Source: Gottfriedia sp049568075 (GTDB lineage Bacteria; Bacillota; Bacilli; Bacillales; Bacillaceae_G). Taken from it: DNA of 64,000 bases. How positions within the stretch are numbered: the first letter of the stretch is position 1; each line of letters begins with the position of its first letter. Positions 1-8,486 of this stretch are shown in pieces. The stretch is from assembly GCA_049568075.1 (NCBI GenBank), contig CP144911.1; one strand, 5' to 3'. Below the pieces are notes generated by a model. It saw only the letters and a list, made by a program, of their open reading frames with translations. It was not told the DNA's origin and did no database searches. Made by a program: the position numbers and the translations under genes.

Positions 1-930
1 GTAATCGTCTTTATCGTTAATATGGGAAGTTCAATGTTTTATCCAACATCAACAACTTATATAACTAAATTAATTCCACAGAATCAGAGGATTCGCTTCA
101 ATGCTTTGCGTAGTTTAGTTCAATCTGGAGGATTCCTAACTGGACCAGCGATTGCAGGTCTACTTTTTATGATTGGTACACCTATGTTCGCTATTAATAT
201 TAATGCGATCTCGTTTCTCATTTCAGGAATTGTTACAGCTTGTTTGCCTGATTTAGATAAGGTAGCAGTACGAAATGTAAAATATGAGAAGCTCTCCATC
301 AAACTAATTAAGAAAGATTTTACTGAGGTTTTAAAATTTAGCCGTAAATCAAGTTACGTTATGATAATTTATTTTTTGTTTAATAGTATATTAGTTTTAA
401 CGACCGCTATTGATTCATTAGAAGCAGTGTTTTCAAAGAGTGTACTTCATTTGAGTAATACAGAATATGGTGTTCTAGTAAGTATTGCTGGTGCAGGAAT
501 TGGTATAGGTGCAATTATCAATACAATTTTTGCAAAAAGACTAACTCCTTCTTGGCTTATGGGGATTGGGACAATTTTTTTATCATTAGGATATATCGTA
601 TATTCATTTTCTAATTCTTTTTCAACGGATGGGCTCGGATTTTTCTTATTATCATTTGCGTTGTCTTTTGCAAATACGGGATTTGATACATTTTACCAAT
701 CCAACGTAGATATTAAGATAATGGGAAGAGTTGGAAGTATCTATGGTTTTGTTGAAGCGATATTAGTAATAGTTTCAACTATGCTAATCGGATTTTCTAC
801 TCACTATGTATCGGTTAAAATGTCAGTAATTACTGGTAGTTTTATTATGTTATTTTTAGCGCTATTTTTAAGTGTATTTATTATTCGACCTTCAAGCGAA
901 AACTATTTCAGAAGAATTGGATATAAATAA
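1..930 (+). CDS. MFS transporter, 5'-truncated by window edge
   Basis: This is the C-terminal three quarters of a major facilitator superfamily permease. The reading frame is open from base 1, and the first in-frame ATG at 22 lies inside a membrane segment, so the true start is upstream of the window. About 310 residues are visible with eight or more hydrophobic helices, against roughly 400-420 for the family. The stretch MFYPTSTTYITKLIPQNQR and the following GPAIAG resemble the helix 4-5 region of MFS_3 (EntS-like) exporters. No substrate can be read from the sequence. The stop lies 110 bases before the next gene. Confidence is high for MFS and low for the substrate. Confidence 0.85.
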   Translation, partial: VIVFIVNMGSSMFYPTSTTYITKLIPQNQRIRFNALRSLVQSGGFLTGPAIAGLLFMIGTPMFAININAISFLISGIVTACLPDLDKVAVRNVKYEKLSIKLIKKDFTEVLKFSRKSSYVMIIYFLFNSILVLTTAIDSLEAVFSKSVLHLSNTEYGVLVSIAGAGIGIGAIINTIFAKRLTPSWLMGIGTIFLSLGYIVYSFSNSFSTDGLGFFLLSFALSFANTGFDTFYQSNVDIKIMGRVGSIYGFVEAILVIVSTMLIGFSTHYVSVKMSVITGSFIMLFLALFLSVFIIRPSSENYFRRIGYK

Positions 931-1040
931 AGTTTTTAGAATTAAGTAAAAAAATTTTTCGTCTAATTCAATTAACGCATTAGATAGTTCAATTTTAAAA
1001 AGATTAGAATCATAGTTTAAACGTGTTTGGAGGGAATTAG

Positions 1041-1616
1041 TTGAATGATTTATTTTTAGAAACTGTTGCATTTTCAAAATTAGGAGATGGAGTAGAAGAT
1101 GTCCAAGTAGGTAAGGAAGGAATTTGGATTAGTTATTTTGATGAAGGTGTTTTTGGACGTGGAATTTCTACAGAGGGTTTAGTGTTATTCAGCTTAGAAG
1201 GCAAAGTTCTTTTTAGATATCACTCTGATTTGTTAAAAGGCCCGAGTATAGATGATTGTTATGCAATTTCAAAAGGAAAGGGTTCGACTATATGGCTATT
1301 TCCATATTCTGAATTCCCATTGATACAACTATATCCTGAATCAAGAGACATAAAAACTTATAAAGTCCCAGTGAAATTTCGAGGTTCACATGCTATAAGT
1401 ATAAGAGGTAAGTATGCATATTTTTATGGTGGCTATAGCTCAAAATATGAGCTTTATTGTTGGGGAATTGGGTAGAAAAAACATGAAATGATAGGGAGAA
1501 TCGATGGGATAGCAAGAGGATTAGGTAATGGTGAAAGTAACCATTTCATTTCAAAGTCAGATAAATTTATAAGATTACATAGGATAATAAAAGATGATGA
1601 ATTCAGTTTTTCTTAA
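1041..1616 (+). pseudogene. Hypothetical protein gene interrupted by in-frame TAG
   Basis: A TTG start at 1041 has a good GGAGGG site 8-13 bases upstream. The frame gives 144 residues and then meets TAG at 1473-1475, after CWGIG. The same frame stays open past the TAG to TAA at 1614-1616 and adds about 46 residues of normal composition (for example GRIDGIARGLGNGE and SDKFIRLHRIIKDDEF). The pattern suggests one protein of about 191 residues cut by a nonsense codon, although a functional 144-residue product cannot be excluded. The sequence looks like beta strands with repeated aromatic positions. I do not recognise the family. A hairpin follows at 1733. Confidence 0.55.
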
Positions 1617-1732
1617 ACATTGATATATAGTTATTGAAATGATTGCATCCTTTTTTAGCACTTTTTTATTAATGGATGATTTTTATGAATTATGATAAGA
1701 ATCAACCATCAGAAGTTAATTCCTAAATGATT

Positions 1733-1779
1733 AAGAACACTACTTTTTTAGTTACTCAAAAACGGTAGTGTTCTTTTCT
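1733..1779 (+). terminator. Hairpin terminator between convergent genes
   Basis: AAGAACACTAC (1733-1743) pairs with GTAGTGTTCTT (1765-1775) across a 21-base loop and is followed by a T-rich tail on the plus strand. It separates the plus-strand gene from the convergent gene ending at 1791. Confidence 0.6.
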
Positions 1780-1790
1780 TTATACTGAAG

Positions 1791-2561
1791 TTAATGTTTA
1801 TCTTTGATCACAAGAGTTTCCCATCCATCATAATTACCACCGAAATGCTCTGAAGCTTCGATTAAGTAATCAGTTAGTTGATCGATGCTATCTAGATCAA
1901 CATGATCTAATCTAGAAATACGTACGTTAAATTCATACTCTTCATCTAATTCTTCATCATTATTTGAATACTTTCCTTCAAAATTAAAACCTTCTTTTGC
2001 TATTTCACTAATAAACTCTTTTATCTTTATTTCATCATTGAATAGAATGAAATGTTCAACTTTACGAGGTAATTTTAATTTGTCACCAGATCTTTGTAAT
2101 TGCTCGATTAATTCAGCATTGTTTATATGCTGTAGATTGTATTGGTTTGGATAAAGAAATTCGAAATAATATTCCCATAATTCTTCTTCATCCATACCAT
2201 ACATTTCAAATTCGTAATCATTCGCTTCAATAATTTGTTCGGCAACTTCGATAAGCATTTTAGGATCTTGTTCAGAAGTATAATAGACAAGTTCCCTAAA
2301 ACCATCAGTCGTAACTCTTCCAACATTAAGGTAGAGCTTTAGATTAATACGTTTTTCAATATCTCTATTAACTTTTTCTAAAACTTCTAATTCATGTTTG
2401 CTAGGAAAACCTCGTTCGTCTGGATTTTTTAATTGTAGTTTTATACAAATAATCGTTGGATAATCTTCAATATTTACTTCTTCAGTTACTTCCATATCTA
2501 ATACTACAGTAGCGGGTTTATCATTTATAAAACTAAAATACGCATTCCAATACTCAGACAT
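1791..2561 (-). CDS. DUF695 / RraB-like two-domain protein
   Basis: A soluble acidic protein of 256 residues. The N-terminal half (about 1-130, MSEYWNAYFSFINDKPATV to EFLYPNQYNL) has the look of the DUF695 family. The C-terminal half (about 140-256, with FNFEGKY, EEYEFNVRISR and ASEHFGGNYDGWET) matches the RraB (ribonuclease E inhibitor B) fold family, which ends in a GGxYDGWET-type motif. Bacilli lack RNase E, so inhibition of that enzyme is not its likely role and the true target is unknown. It lies 29 bases downstream of the exonuclease gene on the same strand and may be co-transcribed with it. A second ORF at 2123-2326 is a shadow frame. Confidence 0.75.
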   Translation of the reverse strand: MSEYWNAYFSFINDKPATVVLDMEVTEEVNIEDYPTIICIKLQLKNPDERGFPSKHELEVLEKVNRDIEKRINLKLYLNVGRVTTDGFRELVYYTSEQDPKMLIEVAEQIIEANDYEFEMYGMDEEELWEYYFEFLYPNQYNLQHINNAELIEQLQRSGDKLKLPRKVEHFILFNDEIKIKEFISEIAKEGFNFEGKYSNNDEELDEEYEFNVRISRLDHVDLDSIDQLTDYLIEASEHFGGNYDGWETLVIKDKH

Positions 2562-2590
2562 TTATATTTCTCCTAAATAAAATTTGACTT

Positions 2591-3472
2591 TTATCGTTTC
2601 ACACGAATTTCTAATTCCTCAAGTTTAAGTGATAATTTATCTTCATCAATATTAATTTTTAAATCTTCAAATGTATATTCAGCAAAATGAGGTATATCAA
2701 TTGTTATTGCAGAAAGCTCTTTACTAATAAAAGTAGAGTCCTTCCCAGCTTCTAATTTCTTTTTGTAGCGATTAAATTTAGAATCAAGATTTTCCATATT
2801 CTCGTACAATTCTTCAACTGAGTTATAAAGTTGAATTAATGGAATAGCCGATTTTTCTCCTACTCCAGGGCAACCAGGTATATTATCACTAGAATCACCT
2901 AATAATGCCTTTACATCAACCCATTGTTTCGGATGGATCCCATAATCATTACTGAAGTGCTCAAGGGAGTAAACAATTTCACCTGTTTTTTGAGCAATGA
3001 TTTGAGATGTATGCTCGTTTATTAATTGTAGTAAGTCTCGATCATTACTATAAATATAGCATTTATTTTTAACAGAATTAGACCAATTATTTGATAAAGT
3101 ACCCATTAAATCATCGGCTTCATACGGTGCCATTTCTAGTTGAGCAATACCGATTTCTTCTAATGCTGTTTTTAAAGTGAAATATTGTTCAATAAGTGGT
3201 GTTGGTAATTCTCCACGAGTTGCTTTATAAAAATCATATTTATTTCGACGGTCAGTTTCTTCACGTTTAACATCCCAAGTAATGGCAAGATGAGTAATGT
3301 TATGTTCTTTAATTAAGTTAAAAAGCTTTGGAATAAAGACTCTTAATGCATTTATATAAACGCCATCTTTCGTCTTAGAAAGTTGTTCATCACTTCTCCC
3401 ATAAGAAGTTGCAAAATAGCCTCTACTTAATAAGTTAAAGCCATCAATTAATAATAAAGATTGATTTTCCAT
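2591..3472 (-). CDS. ypcP: 5'-3' exonuclease / flap endonuclease (YpcP type)
   Basis: A stand-alone homologue (293 residues) of the 5'-3' exonuclease domain of DNA polymerase I. It would remove RNA primers and flaps during lagging-strand synthesis and repair in the cytoplasm. Acidic metal ligands are visible in family positions: LLIDGFNLLSRGYF at the N-terminus, APYEADDLMGTL near residue 120, and SNDRDLLQLI near 145. A helix-hairpin-helix follows (LGDSSDNIPGCPGVGEKSA). Length matches B. subtilis YpcP, which is also a single-domain protein. It is read away from ilvA. The downstream DUF695/RraB-like gene follows after 29 bases. Confidence 0.9.
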   Translation of the reverse strand: MENQSLLLIDGFNLLSRGYFATSYGRSDEQLSKTKDGVYINALRVFIPKLFNLIKEHNITHLAITWDVKREETDRRNKYDFYKATRGELPTPLIEQYFTLKTALEEIGIAQLEMAPYEADDLMGTLSNNWSNSVKNKCYIYSNDRDLLQLINEHTSQIIAQKTGEIVYSLEHFSNDYGIHPKQWVDVKALLGDSSDNIPGCPGVGEKSAIPLIQLYNSVEELYENMENLDSKFNRYKKKLEAGKDSTFISKELSAITIDIPHFAEYTFEDLKINIDEDKLSLKLEELEIRVKR

Positions 3473-3709
3473 TTTTAAATCACCTAATATCTATATATTT
3501 AATATAAAAATGATAGCATATCCTACTGAAAATGATAACTAGTGTATTACTGCCAATTAGAATGAAAGAACCGTTAGTAGGCACATTTTATTTAATTTAT
3601 GTAAATTGACATAAAACTTTCATTGGAAAATTGAATTTTCTGTTTATTTATTAACTAACTTTTACTATAATGGAATTTATATAAAAAAATGCAAAGGGTA
3701 GGTAGTTAT

Positions 3710-4969
3710 ATGGAGAAAGTAAAAAGTACTGTTAAGATTGAGGATATTTTAGTTGCCTATAATACGTTAAAAGAAGTTACGAATAAAACACCTTTGCAGA
3801 TTAGTACAATGCTTAGTGAAAAATATGATTGTAACGTATTTTTAAAGCGAGAGGATTTACAAATAATCCGCTCATTTAAGCTTAGAGGAGCATATTACAA
3901 AATTAGCAACTTGTCTTATGAAGAAAGACAAAAAGGGGTTGTATGTGCAAGTGCAGGCAATCATGCCCAAGGCGTAGCATATACATGTAATCATTTGCAG
4001 GTGTATGCGAAAATATTTATGCCATCAACAACGCCGAATCAAAAAGTTTCACAAGTGAAATTCTTTGGTGGACCATTTGTTGAAGTTATCTTAATCGGTG
4101 ACACCTTTGATATTGCTCATCAAAATGCACAAGCATATTGTAATGAAAATCAAATGACATTTATTCATCCATTTGATGATCAAGATGTAATTGCAGGGCA
4201 AGGTACCGTAGCAGTTGAAATATTAAATGAAATTGACCGTCCAGTAGATTATATTTTCGTAGCAATCGGCGGAGGTGGATTAAGCTCTGGAGTTGGAACT
4301 TACATAAAAGGAATTAGTCCTTCAACTAAGGTAATTGGAGTAGAGCCGCTGGGTGCTGCTTCGATGGCTGAATCGATTGCAAATGGAAGAGTTGTAACTT
4401 TACCTTTTATTGAGAAATTTGTTGATGGAGCAGCGGTTGGCCAAGTTGGTTATTTAACATATGAAATCTGTAGAGATGTACTTGACCAAGTTGTCGCTAT
4501 TCCAGAAGGTGAGATTTGTACAACGATTTTAGAGCTTTATAATAAAAATGCAATCATTGCAGAGCCCGCTGGAGCTATGTCTGTATCAGCTTTAGAATTA
4601 TTTAAAGATGAAATAAAAGGGAAAAATGTCGTTTGTATCGTATCTGGTGGAAATAATGATATTGACCGACTTCAAGAAATAAAAGAAAGGTCTTTAATTC
4701 ATGAAGGACTAAAACATTATTTCATCATCAACTTCCCACAACGATCTGGCGCATTACGTGAATTTCTTGATAAAGTATTAGGACCAAACGATGACATTAC
4801 AAGGTTTGAATACACAAAGAAAAACAATAAGGATAATGGGCCAGCACTAGTTGGAATAGAATTGGCCAATAAATCCGATTACAAATCACTGATTGAGAGA
4901 ATGAATTGTCATGAAATTCAATTCGTGGAAATAAACAACAATCCAACATTGTTTAATCTACTCATTTAG
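3710..4969 (+). CDS. ilvA: Threonine dehydratase (biosynthetic, IlvA)
   Basis: PLP-dependent L-threonine ammonia-lyase producing 2-oxobutyrate, the first committed step of isoleucine synthesis. The PLP lysine sits in RSFKLRGAYYKI, the cofactor phosphate loop is GGGGLSSG, and a C-terminal ACT-like regulatory domain of about 90 residues (HYFIINFPQRSGALREFLD onward) is present. This separates it from the shorter catabolic enzyme at 13083. I prefer the ATG at 3710 (419 residues), which has AGGGTAGG 7 bases upstream, over the in-frame ATG at 3689. A TATAAT box lies at 3666-3671. It is a single gene with its own terminator. I see no leader or T-box before it. Confidence 0.93.
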   Translation: MEKVKSTVKIEDILVAYNTLKEVTNKTPLQISTMLSEKYDCNVFLKREDLQIIRSFKLRGAYYKISNLSYEERQKGVVCASAGNHAQGVAYTCNHLQVYAKIFMPSTTPNQKVSQVKFFGGPFVEVILIGDTFDIAHQNAQAYCNENQMTFIHPFDDQDVIAGQGTVAVEILNEIDRPVDYIFVAIGGGGLSSGVGTYIKGISPSTKVIGVEPLGAASMAESIANGRVVTLPFIEKFVDGAAVGQVGYLTYEICRDVLDQVVAIPEGEICTTILELYNKNAIIAEPAGAMSVSALELFKDEIKGKNVVCIVSGGNNDIDRLQEIKERSLIHEGLKHYFIINFPQRSGALREFLDKVLGPNDDITRFEYTKKNNKDNGPALVGIELANKSDYKSLIERMNCHEIQFVEINNNPTLFNLLI

Positions 4970-4980
4970 TAGATAGTGAA

Positions 4981-5018
4981 AAACCCCACAAGGTAATTAA
5001 TTCCTTTGTGGGGTTTAT
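4981..5018 (+). terminator. Rho-independent terminator of ilvA
   Basis: AAACCCCACAAGG (4981-4993) pairs with CCTTTGTGGGGTTT (5003-5016) with one bulged T, 12 bases after the ilvA stop. The T tail is short. Confidence 0.8.
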
Positions 5019-5215
5019 GATTTCTCGCAAAAAATACAATATACAAGAGCAATATATATTTTTTTAATTAGTTCATGAATGAGTTCATGAATAAAGTACG
5101 TATTTCTTAAAACTGTATATTCTCGAAAAAAAACTCTAAAATTAAGTGAACAAGATCAATTATTTCTTTGCTCTTCAATTAGCCAAATTTTTTTATATTA
5201 TATGAATCATGACTC

Positions 5216-5262
5216 TTGACATCATAAATTAGTTAAAATACAATATTTCTAGAAATACTGAA
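5216..5262 (+). promoter_or_regulatory. Sigma-A promoter with overlapping ArsR-type operator
   Basis: A near-consensus promoter, TTGACA (5216-5221), 17-base spacer, TACAAT (5239-5244), lies just before the ArsR gene. The perfect palindrome TATTTCTAGAAATA (5244-5257) begins at the last base of the -10 box, and its wider half site continues to CTGAA at 5262. Closely related palindromes precede the next two genes (5588 and 6800). The placement over the -10 box and start site is what an autorepressor operator would show. Confidence 0.7.
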
Positions 5263-5294
5263 ATAAGCGCTGGTTTTGAAAGGAGGTTAAAGTG

Positions 5295-5558
5295 GTGAAC
5301 GATGATATTGCAGTAAAGATTTATAAGGCATTAGGGGAATCCACTCGTTTACAAATTGTTAAAGTACTTGCTAAGCAATCTGAATTAGCTTGTTCAGAAA
5401 TGAAAAACCAAATAAAGATATCGGCCAATTCTACGTTGACACATCATTTAAAACCATTACTTGATTGCGGCTTGCTAACAGTTCGCAAAGAAGGAACCTT
5501 CAGATACTATAGTTTACAACGAGAAGTTTTGGAAAAATACGCACCCGCTTTACTTTAA
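5295..5558 (+). CDS. ArsR-family winged-helix transcriptional repressor
   Basis: A small DNA-binding protein of 87 residues made almost entirely of one winged helix-turn-helix. IYKALGESTRLQIVKVLAK forms helix 1-2, CSEMKNQIKISANSTLTHHLKPLLDCGLL (written here only as its landmarks CSEM and THHLKPLL) forms the recognition region, and VRKEGTFRYYSL is the wing. There are no CxC metal ligands of the classic ArsR/SmtB type, so the inducer is probably not a simple metal. The GTG at 5295 is 7 bases after AGGAGGT; a second GTG at 5292 is also possible. Three near-identical operators in front of it, the OYE gene and the MFS gene suggest it controls all three. Confidence 0.85.
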   Translation: MNDDIAVKIYKALGESTRLQIVKVLAKQSELACSEMKNQIKISANSTLTHHLKPLLDCGLLTVRKEGTFRYYSLQREVLEKYAPALL

Positions 5559-5579
5559 AAATAAAGCGGTAAAATTTTA
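5545..5579 (+). terminator. Terminator of the ArsR gene
   Basis: CCGCTTTA (5545-5552) pairs with TAAAGCGG (5562-5569), followed by TAAAATTTTAG. The left arm overlaps the last codons of the ArsR gene. Confidence 0.6.
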
Positions 5580-5587
5580 GTTTATAT

Positions 5588-5611
5588 TTCAGTATTTGTA
5601 TAAATACCGAA
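5588..5611 (+). promoter_or_regulatory. Palindromic operator upstream of OYE gene
   Basis: The 24-base palindrome has left arm TTCAGTATTTGT and right arm ATAAATACCGAA, whose complement is TTCGGTATTTAT. It is the most symmetric of the three related sites in this cluster and ends 21 bases before the OYE start codon. A TATAAA inside it at 5599-5604 may be the -10 box, which again would place the repressor over the promoter. Confidence 0.65.
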
Positions 5612-5632
5612 TAATATAAGGGGGAATTGAAT

Positions 5633-6733
5633 ATGAGTTTAGTAAGCAAAGATGAAACTAGTTGGGGAAAATTAGAAAATGGTCTAGAAAGTAAACTTTT
5701 TGAACCAGTAAAAATAGGTGCATGGAATTTACGTAGTCGTACTGCAATGGCTCCATTAACAAGAAGTTTTGCAGATGATCAAACAGGTGTTGTTGGAGAA
5801 GATATAGTCGAATATTATCGTAAACGAGCTGCAGATGGAGTAGGTTTGATTATTTCAGAAGGAACAGTAATAAGTCCACGTGGAAAAGGTTACCCAGGTA
5901 TTCCAGGTATTTATTCTGAGGATCAAATTAAAGCTTGGAAAAAGGTAACTGATGCTGTTCATAAAGAGGGTGGCACAATGATTTCTCAAATATGGCACGT
6001 AGGCCGATTATCACATCACGAGCTTGCTGGAAATATGCCACCACAAGCACCTTCAGCGATTCCTGCAGAAGGATTAGTTTCTCGTTTTCGTAAACCATAC
6101 GATATACCAGAAGAAATGACTACCGAGGATATTAAAGAAGTAATCAATCAATATGCTCAAGCAGCAAAAAATGCGATTGAAGCTGGTTTTGATGGAGTCG
6201 AAATTCACGCTGCACATGGATACTTAATCGATCAATTTAATTCAGATGTTACAAATCATCGTACAGATCAATACGGTGGTGATCTTCCACAAAGATTAAC
6301 CTTCATGAAGGAAGTAATAAAAGCAGTTATCGAAGCAATTGGTACTGAAAGAACGATGATTCGATTTTCTGCTCATAAAGCTGATATTCCTGGCTATATG
6401 TGGGAAGACCCAGAATATGCAATTCGTACATTTATTGAAGCATTCAAAGAAGTTGGTGCAACTTTATTACACCCTTCGATTATGCAATTTGATCGTATAC
6501 TTGCAGATGGTAAAACGATGCATCAGCTTGTTAGAAAGTACTGGGATGGAATTATTGTTGGAGTAGGAACATTAAATCCTGAAATGGCAGAAAAAGCTAT
6601 CAATGAGGGAACAATTGATGTTGCCGCGTTCGGGCGTCCTCTAATTTCGAATCCGGATCTTTTACACCGTTTGAAAAATGGTGAAGCAATTGAAGAATAT
6701 GATGTTAAAAAGCATCTAAATGTTCTAATCTAA
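5633..6733 (+). CDS. Old Yellow Enzyme family NADH:flavin oxidoreductase
   Basis: An FMN-dependent ene-reductase of the OYE / NemA-like family (366 residues), likely to reduce electrophilic alkenes, quinones or nitro compounds with NAD(P)H. Seen motifs are LRSRTAMAPLTRSFAD near the N-terminus (FMN binding), ISQIWHVGRLSH, GFDGVEIHAAHGYLIDQF with the substrate-binding histidines, TDQYGGDLPQR, and AAFGRPLISNPDL at the C-terminus. The ATG at 5633 lies 8 bases after GGGGG; a TTG at 5627 is less likely. The preceding ArsR regulator, the following MFS exporter and shared operators suggest a detoxification role triggered by a reactive small molecule (inference). Confidence 0.92.
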   Translation: MSLVSKDETSWGKLENGLESKLFEPVKIGAWNLRSRTAMAPLTRSFADDQTGVVGEDIVEYYRKRAADGVGLIISEGTVISPRGKGYPGIPGIYSEDQIKAWKKVTDAVHKEGGTMISQIWHVGRLSHHELAGNMPPQAPSAIPAEGLVSRFRKPYDIPEEMTTEDIKEVINQYAQAAKNAIEAGFDGVEIHAAHGYLIDQFNSDVTNHRTDQYGGDLPQRLTFMKEVIKAVIEAIGTERTMIRFSAHKADIPGYMWEDPEYAIRTFIEAFKEVGATLLHPSIMQFDRILADGKTMHQLVRKYWDGIIVGVGTLNPEMAEKAINEGTIDVAAFGRPLISNPDLLHRLKNGEAIEEYDVKKHLNVLI

Positions 6734-6756
6734 GCTTTGATATGAATAGATAATAG

Positions 6757-6789
6757 GAAGGAAGCTGATCAAGTGGCTTCCTTCTCTAA
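6757..6789 (+). terminator. Terminator of OYE gene
   Basis: GAAGGAAGC (6757-6765) pairs with GCTTCCTTC (6776-6784), 24 bases after the OYE stop. The MFS gene therefore probably has its own promoter. Confidence 0.65.
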
Positions 6790-6799
6790 AGTTTCATAT

Positions 6800-6824
6800 T
6801 TCGGTATTTATAGAAATATATAAT
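6800..6824 (+). promoter_or_regulatory. Palindromic operator and -10 box upstream of MFS gene
   Basis: TTCGGTATTT at 6800 followed by ATAGAAATATA repeats the operator seen at 5239 and 5588, with the right outer arm less well conserved. A TATAAT at 6819-6824 overlaps its right end and would serve as the -10 box of the exporter gene. Confidence 0.6.
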
Positions 6825-6846
6825 TTATGTTGAGAGGAATTATTTT

Positions 6847-8037
6847 ATGACAAATAAAGGGAAAATTTATATTTTAGCAATGATAAGTTTTTTAGTAGGA
6901 ACATCACAATATGTTATTTCTGGAATCTTAGATAAAATGGCCGATGAATTTGGTATTTCTATTGAAGCTGCAGGGCAACTAATTACGGTGTATTCATTAA
7001 TCTATGCGATCGGTACACCGATATTAATGGCCGTATTAGCCAAAATGGAACGTCGAAAATTACTACTATTTTCTTTAAGCGTATTTATTTTAGGTAATTT
7101 ATTAGCAGTAATTGCGCCTGGTTACGGTTTGTTTATGGTTGCGCGCATTATAATGGCGTTAAGTGCGGGAGTTACTGTTGTAACTGTGCTTAGCTTGGCT
7201 GCAAAGATTGCTCCAGCAGATAAAAAGGCAAGTTCAATTGCCACTGTTGTCATGGGATTTACGGCATCACTAATCATAGGGGTTCCAATTGGCAGATTTA
7301 TAGCAGCTGCTTATGATTGGAGATTAATCTTTCTTGGAGTTGCCATATTCGTTTTAATTTCTTTAGCAATTATCGTTAAAACAATTCCACAAACAAATGG
7401 TGATCAACCGATTCCATTAATGCAGCAGATTGCATTGATTAAACAACCAAAAATCGCATTAGCTTTATCGATTACTTTTTTCTTAATGAGCGGATATGGG
7501 ATCGTATTTACTTATTTATCACCCTACCTTATTCAAACTACTAAGATGAGCGATCACGTATTAAGTTTTGCTCTTTTAATGCTTGGTATCGCTAGTTTAT
7601 TTGGATCTAAATTCGGGGGATTCAGTGCAGACAAGTGGGGAATTACGCTTACTTTAAAAAGAGGATTAGTCCTTAATATTTTATCGATTTTATTATTATC
7701 ATTTATCTCTAGTTCAATCAATACAGTGATCATTATCCTTACATTATGGTCATTTTCTGGATGGTCATCTGGGGCAACACAACAATTTAACTTAGCAACA
7801 ATTTCTCCTAAATCATCTGATGTGTTATTAGGTTTAAATCAGTCAATGATGCAATTAGGATTTGCATTTGGAGCAGCAATCGGAGGGCTTGCAGTCAGTC
7901 AATTATCGATCCGTTCAATTACATGGATGGGTTCAATTCCTGTAGTGGTTTCTTTAATCGTAACAGTTGGATTATCTCGTTATTTAATGAATGAAAAGAA
8001 AATTAGACAAGGCGTTGGCACACAAATAAGAGCCTAA
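6847..8037 (+). CDS. MFS drug/metabolite exporter (DHA1 family)
   Basis: A 12-helix permease of 396 residues, of the AraJ/YdhP-like DHA1 branch of the major facilitator superfamily. The N-terminus runs straight into helix 1 (IYILAMISFLVGTSQYVISGILD). The loop 2-3 region is MAVLAKMERRKLLLFSLS, and helix 5 carries the exporter-type GFTASLIIGVPIGRFI. The ATG at 6847 follows GAGAGGAAT. Shared operators with the ArsR and OYE genes suggest that it expels the compound sensed by the repressor, or its OYE reduction product. Substrate is unknown. Confidence 0.87.
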   Translation: MTNKGKIYILAMISFLVGTSQYVISGILDKMADEFGISIEAAGQLITVYSLIYAIGTPILMAVLAKMERRKLLLFSLSVFILGNLLAVIAPGYGLFMVARIIMALSAGVTVVTVLSLAAKIAPADKKASSIATVVMGFTASLIIGVPIGRFIAAAYDWRLIFLGVAIFVLISLAIIVKTIPQTNGDQPIPLMQQIALIKQPKIALALSITFFLMSGYGIVFTYLSPYLIQTTKMSDHVLSFALLMLGIASLFGSKFGGFSADKWGITLTLKRGLVLNILSILLLSFISSSINTVIIILTLWSFSGWSSGATQQFNLATISPKSSDVLLGLNQSMMQLGFAFGAAIGGLAVSQLSIRSITWMGSIPVVVSLIVTVGLSRYLMNEKKIRQGVGTQIRA

Positions 8038-8103
8038 ATGCACTAATTTATATTTGAAAAAAATTTATTACTTAGTATTGTGGAAAAATAATTTATACTT
8101 TTT

Positions 8104-8152
8104 GGGGGTGTCTGTTGTGTCGTGTTAATTGACAAATAGGCGCCCCCTTTTA
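8104..8152 (+). terminator. Terminator after MFS gene
   Basis: GGGGGTGTC (8104-8112) can pair with GGCGCCCCC (8139-8147), with two G-U pairs and a long loop, and is followed by TTTTT. Confidence 0.65.
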
Positions 8153-8310
8153 ATGTGAAAAATGGAATGTACGTGTGTTTTAGTAGGTTTTTTAGAGAGA
8201 ATACGAAATTTTTTATGGGAAAGAGAGGAGAAATGCTTATTTTCGATATGGAAGTGACTTAACTCTTCTGATTTTAAGTGAAAATACCATTACCAGTATA
8301 TGTAATTTTT

Positions 8311-8486
8311 TATTTTATTTGCGTTTCTTTGGGATTTAATTGCAGATTTGTTAATTTTAATTGCGGTTTTCAAATTTTATTTGCAGTTCACTGTTTATTT
8401 GCAGAATGTCATTATTTATTCTCTTCCCAAATGTTTATTTGCAGCTCTGCATAATTTATTTGCAGCAATTCAAACTTATATTTACA
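8311..8486. repeat. Phased direct-repeat array, consensus TTTATTTGCAG
   Basis: A non-coding array of about nine motif copies. The GC dinucleotide of TTTATTTGCAG or a close variant falls at 8321, 8342, 8363, 8383, 8401, (8421, degenerate), 8441, 8462 and (about 8483, degenerate). Steps are 21, 21, 20, 18, 20, 20, 21 and 21 bases, about two helical turns, so every copy faces the same side of the DNA. Sequence between copies is variable. The two ORFs that cross it are low-complexity shadows. It lies between the MFS terminator and kbl. Function is unknown; it could be a protein-binding array or a relic of a dispersed repeat. Confidence 0.7.

Noticed and set aside
8311..8486. CRISPR array of 20-21 base period
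   Set aside because: The motif is only about 11 bases, spacers are about 9 bases and no cas genes are present.
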